This document shows positions 39,330 through 47,756 of a stretch of 64,000 bases of DNA, piece after piece; the stretch's first letter is position 1, and every line of letters starts with the position of its first letter. Source of the stretch: Anaerococcus octavius (GTDB lineage: Bacteria; Bacillota; Clostridia; Tissierellales; Peptoniphilaceae); the NCBI RefSeq assembly GCF_900445265.1, contig NZ_UFTA01000002.1, forward strand, positions 1-64,000. The letters are read 5' to 3'. The translations under genes and the position numbers were made by a program. The notes under the pieces were generated by a model, which did not search any database, was not told where the DNA came from, and was given only the letters and a program-made list of their open reading frames with translations.

Positions 39330-39862
39330 CCTATAAGCATTACATAGGGTGGATTATTTATTTTATTTGTAAAAGCAAGTGATAAGACCGTATATTTTTT
39401 ATAATTTAAATTCCTTAAAAATTCATTGATTTTTTCGGATTCGATTTGACCTGCAGGATGACCTGGATAGATTGTAATAATGATTTTGCCCCTAGGACTT
39501 AAAAGTTCTAGGGATTTTTTTATTGAAATAATACTAGATTGCCAATTAGTAGTAATATTTTTATCTCCCTTGGGCAAATATCCTAGATTAAATATAAATA
39601 AATCAACTTTTTCATTAATATACTTATCAATATTTGCATGACTGTCTAAGATAAAGTTAAACTTTGAATTATCTCCTATCAAATCTAGTGTATTTTTCCT
39701 AGCTAATTCTTGGATATCAAAAGCAAAAACCTTATTAGCTTTTGTATTTTCCAAAATAAATTTAGAATCATTGCCATTTCCTGCCGTCATATCAACTGCT
39801 ATATTTATATTTTCGTCTCTTAAGATTAATTCTTTTACTATATGTGTTGCGTGATCTATCAT
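39317..39862 (-). CDS. mnmM: YtqB-type SAM methyltransferase (tRNA mnm5s2U methyltransferase MnmM-like)
   Basis: A 181-residue class I methyltransferase of the YtqB family. The SAM site is DMTAGNGNDSKF near residue 24, followed by FAFDIQ, and the FNLGYLPKGDK and IYPGHPAGQ motifs are family hallmarks. In Bacillus YtqB has been renamed MnmM, which methylates the wobble uridine (nm5s2U to mnm5s2U) of some tRNAs. Start overlaps the immA stop by four bases. Its presence in an operon with a repressor/protease pair is unusual. Confidence 0.85.
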   Translation of the reverse strand: MIDHATHIVKELILRDENINIAVDMTAGNGNDSKFILENTKANKVFAFDIQELARKNTLDLIGDNSKFNFILDSHANIDKYINEKVDLFIFNLGYLPKGDKNITTNWQSSIISIKKSLELLSPRGKIIITIYPGHPAGQIESEKINEFLRNLNYKKYTVLSLAFTNKINNPPYVMLIGHKI

Positions 39863-40407
39863 TCTAAGTTCCCGTAAAATTCATCTCTACCATCAATTTT
39901 ATTAAAAAATTTGGAATCTGCAATATTTTTATTTACTGGAAGTCCCATTCTGTGCATTTCATTTAGCTTAAAAATCATCAGATTTACATTTACATCATAT
40001 AAGCTTGCTAATTGCTGGTAGGTGTAACCTTCTTTAATATCATCCATTAATTTATTTTCATCTAAAAGCAAATGGGCAGCAAAAATATTTGCCTCAATTT
40101 CCATTTCAGTATTTATATCAAAAAGTTCATATTCAGCAACACCATCTTTTGCTTCTTTTTTGTGGTAAATATCATGACCAAGCTCATGGGCTAGGACCAT
40201 ATTTATTATTCTTTCATCTACAAAAGGATTATAAAATACAAAGCGATTTCTCATAATTATCTTATACATACCTAATATAGTTGTAGGGGATGTGAAAGGA
40301 ATTATAAAAACACCACGACCTTCTAATATTTCCTTAGGATCACGAGTTTTGTATTTTTCTATCAAATTTTGACTATCTGCATAGATTTTATCATAAGAAG
40401 ATAACAT
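39859..40407 (-). CDS. ImmA/IrrE family metalloprotease
   Basis: A 182-residue zinc protease with HELGH near residue 75 and the downstream EIEANIFAAHLLL glutamate. ImmA/IrrE enzymes cleave partner XRE-type repressors to switch on genes, as in ICEBs1 (ImmA-ImmR) and in Deinococcus (IrrE-DdrO). The partner is encoded directly upstream (one-base stop/start overlap). No mobile-element genes are near, and the divergent gene is a DNA polymerase, so a DNA-damage role is the better guess. Confidence 0.88.
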   Translation of the reverse strand: MLSSYDKIYADSQNLIEKYKTRDPKEILEGRGVFIIPFTSPTTILGMYKIIMRNRFVFYNPFVDERIINMVLAHELGHDIYHKKEAKDGVAEYELFDINTEMEIEANIFAAHLLLDENKLMDDIKEGYTYQQLASLYDVNVNLMIFKLNEMHRMGLPVNKNIADSKFFNKIDGRDEFYGNLE

Positions 40408-40808
40408 TATTTTCTCTTACCTGCTCCATACTTTTTATTTTCATTTTTTGCTATATAGTAAGCTTCGCTAATAGCATCAAGGATTGCTTTTTTATCCTTT
40501 TCTGGTAAGTCTCCACCAGCCATAAGACCTATAACACCTTGGACTAACTCTTCAGCATCGCGACCAGCAGCATTTCCATATCTTTCCCTAGCTGATAAAA
40601 CAAAGTCTTCTTCATCAGTTACTAAATAATCGTGGCTAGTATCGAGTGCTTCTGCTAGGGCATCGTAAGTTTTTCTATATCTAGGTTTAGATTGACCAGC
40701 TTCGTAGCGGGATATAGTTTTTAGTGAAACATCACACATGTTTGCAAGTTCTTCTTGGGTTAGATTTTTTGCCTCTCTTAGGTCTCTTAATTTGTTAGCA
40801 AATGCCAT
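40407..40808 (-). CDS. XRE-family transcriptional repressor (ImmR/DdrO-like)
   Basis: A 133-residue regulator with an N-terminal helix-turn-helix (LRDLREAKNLTQEELANMCD, then VSLKTISRYEAGQSKPR; residues 7-45) and a C-terminal region likely to be the cleavage or dimerisation part. AGGAGATATA precedes the start. It is probably the target of the ImmA/IrrE protease encoded next. Likely operators are the repeated GTC/GAC half-sites in the divergent promoter region 40817-40930, including one in the -35/-10 spacer of the polymerase promoter. Confidence 0.85.
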   Translation of the reverse strand: MAFANKLRDLREAKNLTQEELANMCDVSLKTISRYEAGQSKPRYRKTYDALAEALDTSHDYLVTDEEDFVLSARERYGNAAGRDAEELVQGVIGLMAGGDLPEKDKKAILDAISEAYYIAKNENKKYGAGKRK

Positions 40809-40816
40809 TATATCTC

Positions 40817-40930
40817 CTTGTAGTCACCAAGTGACTGTTAATTTTATAATTTTCTTGACATAAGACTATTAATGTCTTATAATATTACAAAAGTCATTTA
40901 ATGTCTTAATTATACATTAATAGTCATCTA
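40817..40930. promoter_or_regulatory. Divergent control region with operator-like repeats and the polymerase promoter
   Basis: A perfect plus-strand promoter, TTGACA (40855-40860) and TATAAT (40878-40883) with 17 bp between, has AAGACTATTAATGTCTT (40862-40878) as its spacer. Similar elements follow: AAGTCATTTAATGTCTT (40890-40906) and ACATTAATAGTCAT (40914-40927). A perfect palindrome AGTCACCAAGTGACT lies at 40822-40836 in the repressor leader. These are the likely binding sites of the XRE protein. Confidence 0.75.
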
Positions 40931-40948
40931 AAATCAATAGGAGTTTTT

Positions 40949-42189
40949 ATGAAAAGAGTAATACTACATTCTGATATGAACGCCTGCTATGCGTCTATAG
41001 AAACAAAATTAAATCCACATCTTAAGGGAGTCCCTATTGCAGTTGTAGGCAATCCTCAAAACCGCCACGGAATTATCCTTGCCAAAAGTGAAGAGGCAAA
41101 AAGAATGGGAGTTAAAACGGGAGAAGCAATTTGGCAAGCTCAAGCAAAGTGTCCAGGTATAAGACTAGTACCGCCACATTATGAAGAGTATTAAAACATT
41201 CAAAAATGGCTCGTAATTTGTATTATGAATATACTAACCAAGTAGAACCTTTTGGTCTTGATGAATGCTACCTAGATGTCACAGGTTCTACCCATCTTTT
41301 TGGTGGTGGAGAAAATATTGCAAAAGAAATTAGAAAACGTATGAAAGAAGAAATTGGCATTTCTGTAAGCATTGGGGTTAGCTTTTGTAAAATTTTTGCA
41401 AAACTTGGCAGGAACATGAAAAAACCAGATGCGATTACGATTATAAACGAGGAAAATTTTAAGGATAAAGTTTGGCCACTAGAAGTTTGTGAAATGGTAG
41501 GCATAGGAAAAGCTACAAAAAGAAAATTAAATAAAATAGGCGTTTTTAGCCTAGGAGACTTAGCCTGTGCACCAGTAGGAACATTAAAAAATCTTTTAGG
41601 AGTAAATGGAGTTTATCTTTGGCAATATGCAAATGCTTTGGATATACGTCAAGTAGTAGATAGAGATCATAAACAGACAATTGAATCCATAGGAAATAGT
41701 TGTACTTGTAAACGTGATTTATATACAAATGAAGAAGTTTTTAATATTATGCAAGAACTTTCATTTTCTGTTTCAAAAAGACTAAGAGAAGCAAAATTAG
41801 AAGCAGGTGGAGTAGAAATTTTTGTTAGAAATAATGAATTGCAGAGCTTTAATTTTGCAAGTCACTTACAAATGCCAACACAAAGTTCAATTATTGTGGT
41901 AAAAAAAGCTATAGAAGTTTTTAAAGAAAAATATAATTGGTCATTCCCAGTTCGTGCAGTTGGTATTAGGGCAATAAATTTAAGAAATGAAGGACTAGGT
42001 AAGCAAATTGATGTATTTTTAAATCACGAAAAATTTCAAAAAAACGAAGATGTAGATACAGCTATTTATAATATTAGAAAAAAATATGGTGAAAAGTCTA
42101 TAACATTTGCTGCCCTTAAGCAAGATATAGGATTACCAAGTGATATTACAGAAATAGTAACTCTACCAGCCAGGCAATATAATATGTAA
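40949..42189 (+). pseudogene. Y-family DNA polymerase (DinB/UmuC/UvrX-like), frameshifted
   Basis: Translesion DNA polymerase split into two reading frames. Part 1 (40949-41194, 81 residues) has the catalytic start LHSDMNACYASIETKLNPHL. Part 2 (41206-42189, 327 residues) continues at ARNLYYEYTNQVEPFGLDEC with the second catalytic acids in DECYLDVTG, then little-finger sequence to a normal end. The frame breaks at 41189-41196 (TATTAAAA): adding one T would restore Y-L-K-H-S-K-M-A, so a single-base deletion in a short run explains it. It could be a true null allele, phase variation or a sequencing error. An operator-containing promoter lies just upstream. Confidence 0.88.
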
Positions 42190-42230
42190 AATGGGTAGAA
42201 ATATAAAAATAAATAAAAAGAGGTGATAAT

Positions 42231-42659
42231 ATGCCCTTTGATAGAAGAAATTACCCAAACTCTATGAAAAATCTGGACAAAGAAGTCCGTGATAAGGCAA
42301 TTGATATAATAAATGCCATGCTTAAAGAAGGATATGATGAGGATAATGCTATACCTATTGCTATTTCTCAAGCTAAAGATTGGGCAAATAATGCAAGTAA
42401 AGCAGAGCTTAAAGAAATTCGCAAAAAAGATTTAAAAGATCATGAAAAAAGTAAAAATAAACCAGGAGCAAGGCTTCAAGAGGCAAACGTAGGAGTTTCC
42501 TATAATTATGATAAGGAAAAATGGCAGGTAAAGTCCCAAAAAGCAACTCAGGCAGAAGGATACTATGATAGTAAAAAAGATGCCAAGAAAAGAGCTGAAG
42601 AAATTGCTGAAAACAGGGGAAGCAAAGTAATTACAAAAACCAAGGAGGAATCAAAATGA
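42231..42659 (+). CDS. YdaT-like general-stress protein
   Basis: A 142-residue protein that resembles Bacillus YdaT. The N-terminal part (MPFDRRNYPNSMKNLDKEVR and NAMLKEGYDEDNAIPIAISQ) is a ChaB-like helical domain. The C-terminal part (WQVKSQKATQAEGYYDSKKD then AKKRAEEIAENRGSKVI) matches DUF2188. In Bacillus the gene is under general-stress control; its biochemical role is unknown. AGAGGTG precedes the ATG. Placed 41 bases after the polymerase, it may share its transcript. The end overlaps the ATP-cone gene by four bases. Confidence 0.78.
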   Translation: MPFDRRNYPNSMKNLDKEVRDKAIDIINAMLKEGYDEDNAIPIAISQAKDWANNASKAELKEIRKKDLKDHEKSKNKPGARLQEANVGVSYNYDKEKWQVKSQKATQAEGYYDSKKDAKKRAEEIAENRGSKVITKTKEESK

Positions 42660-43063
42660 GTGAACTAAGTAGAGAAGTTTTAAAATACTTTGAAAGCCAA
42701 GGCTATGATATAAATGAAATAGCAGCAGAGATCGATAATCTAAAAGTAGAAGTAATAAGAGATTTTCTAAAAAAATCAGATGATGACAAAATTTATGTAA
42801 TAAAAAGAAGCGGAAATCTAGAAGAATACATCCCGGAAAAAATAGCAAGGTCAATTAAAAATGCTGCAGATAGAAATGATAAGCAGCTTAACAGCTCTGA
42901 TGTAAAAATTTTAATAAAAGATGTTGAAAAAAGTATGAAAGAGATGAACAGAAAAGTATTTAGAACAGACGAGATAAAAGAATACGTAAAAAATGCCCTA
43001 GTAAGTGAAGGATATAGTCAAATATACGATTCATACGTATCATATGTACAAGCACAAAACTAA
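42656..43063 (+). CDS. Stand-alone ATP-cone protein
   Basis: A 135-residue protein whose residues about 45-130 match the ATP-cone domain: IYVIKRSGNLEEYIPEKIAR, SIKNAA, then VFRTDEIKEYVKNALVSEGY. ATP-cones sense ATP/dATP in NrdR and in ribonucleotide reductases. Here there is neither a zinc ribbon nor a reductase, and the N-terminal 40 residues are helical with no known domain. It overlaps the ydaT-like gene and could link nucleotide levels to the polymerase operon. Function not known. Confidence 0.75.
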   Translation: MSELSREVLKYFESQGYDINEIAAEIDNLKVEVIRDFLKKSDDDKIYVIKRSGNLEEYIPEKIARSIKNAADRNDKQLNSSDVKILIKDVEKSMKEMNRKVFRTDEIKEYVKNALVSEGYSQIYDSYVSYVQAQN

Positions 43064-43089
43064 ACTCAATCTATGGATTGAGTTTTTTT
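43064..43089 (+). terminator. Terminator between the ATP-cone gene and rlmH
   Basis: CTCAATC / GATTGAG stem, 4-nt loop, T7 run that leads straight into the rlmH binding site AAGGAG. Confidence 0.75.
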
Positions 43090-43100
43090 AAGGAGAAAAA

Positions 43101-43583
43101 ATGGATATAAAAATAATATCGGTAGGAAAGATCAAAGAAAAATTCTATAAAGCAGCTATAGATGAGTACTTAAAAAGGATGCAAGGGTATAATAAAATAG
43201 AAATAATAGAAGTAGCTGACGAACAAGCCCCTGAAAATCTATCGGAAAAAGAAATAGAACAAGTAAAAGCAAAAGAAGGAGAAAGGATACTAGGAAAAAT
43301 AGAAGATAGCGACTATGTAGTAAGTCTAGAAATAGAAGGAAAGCAAATGGATAGCATAAAATTTGCAGACTTTATAGAAAATGAAATGCAAGAAGGGTTT
43401 GGCAGAAACTTAGTATTTGTAATAGGTGGGTCAAATGGACTTTCAAAAGAAGTAAGTCAAAGATCAAACTATAAATTATCATTTTCAAAAATGACCTTCC
43501 CCCACCAATTGATGAGGGTAGTACTAGTTGAGCAGATTTATAGAGGATTTAGGATAATAAATGGACATCCGTATCATAAGTAG
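43101..43583 (+). CDS. rlmH: 23S rRNA pseudouridine-1915 N3-methyltransferase
   Basis: SPOUT methyltransferase (160 residues, normal length) acting on pseudouridine 1915 in 23S helix 69 on assembled ribosomes. Visible marks are [17 protein letters not shown] at the start, [10 protein letters not shown] (SAM-binding knot), [20 protein letters not shown] and the C-terminal GHPYHK end. AAGGAG is seven bases upstream. Repeats follow directly. Confidence 0.96.
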   Translation: MDIKIISVGKIKEKFYKAAIDEYLKRMQGYNKIEIIEVADEQAPENLSEKEIEQVKAKEGERILGKIEDSDYVVSLEIEGKQMDSIKFADFIENEMQEGFGRNLVFVIGGSNGLSKEVSQRSNYKLSFSKMTFPHQLMRVVLVEQIYRGFRIINGHPYHK

Positions 43584-43592
43584 TCCCACCAT

Positions 43593-43980
43593 TATGGGTG
43601 GCCGATTTATAATCGGCCATCTGCGAGATGAACGCAGAAGCTTTGCTTCAAGTGAGTCCGCAGAACTAAGCGAGAAAACTCGAGAAGAGTTTTCGAGAGG
43701 AATTACCATCATGGGTGTAAAATCTGAAAGATTTTTCATCTCTGAGGCGAAGCGAAGCTGAGCCCAGAGAACTAAGCGAAGAAAGATTTTAATCTTTCTG
43801 AGAGGACAGAATCATGGGTGGCCGATTGAAGTTGTGTCCGAACTCCTGGACTCTGTCATCTGCGAAATGAACGCAGAAGCTTTGCTTCAAGTGAGTCCAC
43901 AGAACTAAGCGAGGGCTAAAGCCGAGCGCACTACCTTTTCTGTGGGTGAAAAATGTGAAAGATATTTCATCTCTGAGAGG
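43593..43980. repeat. Repeat block with duplicated 57-bp unit and palindromes
   Basis: Non-coding block. Bases 43618-43674 and 43857-43913 are near-identical copies (two to three differences) with GAACGCAGAAGCTTTGCTTC and AGAACTAAGCGAG. Also repeated are GGGTGGCCGATT (43597, 43816) and TTTCATCTCTGAG (43735, 43965). Many segments can form hairpins, for example GGCCGATTTATAATCGGCC at 43600-43618. The motif AGAACTAAGCGA occurs three times. Confidence 0.75.
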
Positions 43981-44093
43981 ATATAAAAGAAGAGTAAATA
44001 AAAAGCTACACATTTATTTAGAAAATACATTTAAAATATTATAATGTCCTAATATATTAGAGAAAAAAATTATAAGTTAAGGAGGTGATTTTA

Positions 44094-44555
44094 ATGAGTC
44101 CTTTGGTTGTATATTATTCATACTCAGGAACAACAAGAAGATTAGCAGAAGATATTGCGTTGATTACTGATGGAAATTTAAGAGAACTGAAACCACAAAA
44201 GCCTTATTCATTCTCATATAATACAGCTGTAAAAGAAGTGAGAGAAGAAATCGAAAGAGGATATTGCCCTCCTCTTATACGAGGGGCGGAGGCGATTGAA
44301 AATGAAGAGGTAGTTTTTGTTGGTTCTCCTAACTGGCTTAAGACTTTTGCCCCACCAGTGCTGTCTTTTTTAAGAACAGTTGACTTAAGCGGAAAGAAAA
44401 TCATTCCCTTTTGCACACACGGCGGAGGAGGATTTGGAAGAATGATTGAAGATTACAAAAAGGAATGTACAAATTCAATTATTAAAGATGGAATAGCGTT
44501 AAAAGGAGATTACAGCTTCGATGAACTAAAAATATGGCTAGATAATAATTTATAA
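44094..44555 (+). CDS. Flavodoxin-like protein
   Basis: A 153-residue flavodoxin-fold protein. FMN phosphate loop SYSGTTRR at about residues 9-16, then VFVGSPNWLKTFAPPVLSFL and a Gly-rich segment FCTHGGGGFGR. This group (flavodoxin_4-like) includes electron carriers and some quinone-reductase-like proteins. The start was placed at 44094 because AAGGAGGTGA lies just before it; an upstream in-frame GTG overlaps that site. A -10 like TATAAT is at 44040-44045. No obvious partner gene is adjacent. Confidence 0.85.
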   Translation: MSPLVVYYSYSGTTRRLAEDIALITDGNLRELKPQKPYSFSYNTAVKEVREEIERGYCPPLIRGAEAIENEEVVFVGSPNWLKTFAPPVLSFLRTVDLSGKKIIPFCTHGGGGFGRMIEDYKKECTNSIIKDGIALKGDYSFDELKIWLDNNL

Positions 44556-44624
44556 ATACCAGTTTATCAAACTGAAACAAGCAAATAAATACTATTTTCG
44601 AGAAAAAATGAAAATCACCATATT

Positions 44625-44658
44625 AAAAAAACTAGGACTTGCTATTCCTAGTTTTTTT
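44625..44658. terminator. Bidirectional terminator between flavodoxin and msrB
   Basis: AAAAAACTAGGA / TCCTAGTTTTTT stem with an 8-nt loop, usable by both convergent genes. Confidence 0.85.
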
Positions 44659-44666
44659 TGCCTTTT

Positions 44667-45107
44667 CTACTCAAAAATCCTTAAATACTCCCCATATCCT
44701 TCTTTTTCCAAATCTTCTTTAGGAATAAATCTTAAGGCAGCACCGTTTATGCAATATCTTAGCCCGCCTAATTCTTGTGGACCATCTGGGAAAACATGGC
44801 CTAAGTGGCTATCTGCGCACTTACTTCTTACTTCAGTTCTTACCATGCCATGGGACAAATCTTCTTTTTCTTTTATTTCTATTCCATCTACTGGTTTTGA
44901 AAAACTTGGCCAACCACATCCAGCATTAAATTTATCCTTGCTTGAAAAAAGTACTTCACCGGATACTTTGTCTACATATATTCCTTCTTCATAAAAATCA
45001 TCATATTCTGAAGAAAATGGTCTTTCTGTAGCTGCATTTTGAGTTACTTGGTATTCTAAATCACTCAATGTTTCTCTTAATTGTTCATCGCTTGGTTTTT
45101 TATACAT
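44667..45107 (-). CDS. msrB: Peptide-methionine (R)-S-oxide reductase
   Basis: Repairs oxidised methionine (R form) in proteins. A 146-residue MsrB with [23 protein letters not shown] and the catalytic Cys in RYCINGAAL. The zinc-binding CxxC pairs of many MsrB proteins are absent, as in the zinc-free subgroup. The ATG at 45107 is chosen because AAAGGAGAATA precedes it; an upstream in-frame ATG would add six residues. Single-gene unit. Confidence 0.94.
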   Translation of the reverse strand: MYKKPSDEQLRETLSDLEYQVTQNAATERPFSSEYDDFYEEGIYVDKVSGEVLFSSKDKFNAGCGWPSFSKPVDGIEIKEKEDLSHGMVRTEVRSKCADSHLGHVFPDGPQELGGLRYCINGAALRFIPKEDLEKEGYGEYLRIFE

Positions 45108-45146
45108 ATTATTCTCCTTTATCATATTTTACCTCAATTTATAGAT

Positions 45147-45174
45147 TTGATTTTTTAACTAAAGGTAGTACATT
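45147..45174 (+). promoter_or_regulatory. groESL promoter
   Basis: TTGATT (45147-45152), 16-bp spacer, TACATT (45169-45174), just upstream of the CIRCE element. Confidence 0.55.
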
Positions 45175-45184
45175 ATAAATGTAA

Positions 45185-45211
45185 TTAGCAATCAGCGCTA
45201 TCGAGTGCTAA
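45185..45211. promoter_or_regulatory. CIRCE element (HrcA operator)
   Basis: TTAGCAATC-N9-GAGTGCTAA: the 9-9-9 inverted repeat bound by HrcA, with one mismatch in the left arm (A for C at 45191). It implies HrcA heat-shock control of groESL. Confidence 0.93.
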
Positions 45212-45235
45212 AAATATTAGACTAAGGAGTAAAAA

Positions 45236-45517
45236 ATGCAATTAAAACCTATCGGAGATAGAGTAGTTATAAAAAAAGCTGAAGCAGAAAAAACAACACA
45301 ATCAGGAATAGTTCTTCCAGAGTCTGCACAAGAAAAACCAGTATATGCAGAAGTTGTAGCTATCAGTGATGACATTTTAAATGATGAAAAGAAAAAAAGT
45401 TCTCTTTCTGTAGGAGATAAGGTGATTTATTCTCAATATGCAGGAACAGAAGTGAAATTAGAAGATACAGACTATATAGTTGTAAAATACGTTGATATTT
45501 TAGCAGTAGTTAAATAA
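45236..45517 (+). CDS. groES: Co-chaperonin GroES
   Basis: A 93-residue Hsp10 that caps GroEL. LKPIGDRVVIKKAEAE at the start, mobile-loop region TTQSGIVLPESA, and the end DTDYIVVKYVDILAVVK are typical. AAGGAG precedes the ATG. First gene of the groESL operon, 25 bases after CIRCE. Confidence 0.97.
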   Translation: MQLKPIGDRVVIKKAEAEKTTQSGIVLPESAQEKPVYAEVVAISDDILNDEKKKSSLSVGDKVIYSQYAGTEVKLEDTDYIVVKYVDILAVVK

Positions 45518-45531
45518 CTTAAGACATTTAA

Positions 45532-47163
<1,632 letters not shown>

Positions 47164-47189
47164 AGCACTCCTGCTCGGTGATCTGAGAA

Positions 47190-47295
47190 GCTCTCCACGG
47201 AATGGTCTTGCGAAGCAATAGACAAGCCTGTCCGGCTAGCGGAGGACCCTCCACGGAGTGGTCTTGCGAAGCAAGAAACAATTCTGTCCTGCTAG
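47190..47295. repeat. Tandem GC-rich palindromic repeats after groEL
   Basis: Two units, each with CTCCACGGARTGGTCTTGCG and GAAGCAA, followed by CTGTCC(G/T)GCTAG. They share GAGGACCCTCCACGGAGTGG with the 16S leader copy at 4046-4067 and GCCTGTCCGGCT with the tRNA-array copy at 11748-11759. Confidence 0.65.
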
Positions 47296-47496
47296 AGAGT
47301 ATTCGCTATGGAAAGTTTATAAGAAGTGAAAATACTTCCTAAAGCTTTAATAAGGTTTGTAACTTATCTTAATAAGCAAAGCTTATGTTAATTATGACAA
47401 ACACTATTTATTTGTCATCAAAAATGTTGCACTAAGTTCGATGAACCATTAGATCCAGAAAAATTTAAATATATCAAAAAAACTTAATAATAAATC

Positions 47497-47530
47497 AAAA
47501 AAACGCTCTTTTTAAAAGAGTGTTTTTTTA
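47497..47530 (+). terminator. Terminator downstream of groEL
   Basis: AAAAACGCTCTTTT / AAAAGAGTGTTTTT stem with a T-rich tail. Confidence 0.8.
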
Positions 47531-47756
47531 TTTGTCTAATAATATATAAGTTAATATTTCCTAAATTTAACTATTTTATAAAGCACTAATATTTTATATT
47601 TGTTTCGAATATGCTATAATGAAAATGGTATATAGAGTGGAAATTTTTATAAAAGTATCTTAAAATCATACTTTGCCGCTCTACCTTATTTACTTTTTTA
47701 AATAAACGTTTTACAGCTTTATTTATAGGTAAATAAATCTTTATAAGGAGGAGATT

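Larger units (their letters stand above)
47164..47756. other. Intergenic region with GC-rich repeats, terminators and a structured leader
   Basis: No intact gene. 47190-47295 carries tandem repeat units (separate entry). A short reading stretch ending at 47486 encodes FDEPLDPEKFKYIKKT and looks like the remains of a gene tail; a similar 24-base stretch exists at 33339-33362. A terminator lies at 47497-47530. The peptide-transporter promoter (extended -10 TGC-TATAAT, 47612-47620) and a foldable leader (TAGAGTGG at 47633 with CCGCTCTA near 47677-47684) follow. Confidence 0.55.

Noticed and set aside
41189-41210. Programmed -1 frameshift in the polymerase gene
   Set aside because: No X-XXY-YYZ slippery site in the zero frame and no clear downstream stimulator; a lost T is simpler.
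39317-42659. Prophage or ICE regulatory region (ImmA/ImmR type)
   Set aside because: No integrase, relaxase, phage structural gene or attachment repeat is seen; neighbours are chromosomal genes such as rlmH.
43561-44013. Short ORFs in the repeat block after rlmH
   Set aside because: They are built from repeated non-coding units, without binding sites or conserved domains.
44608-44994. Plus-strand 128-codon ORF opposite msrB
   Set aside because: Shadow of the clearly real msrB gene.
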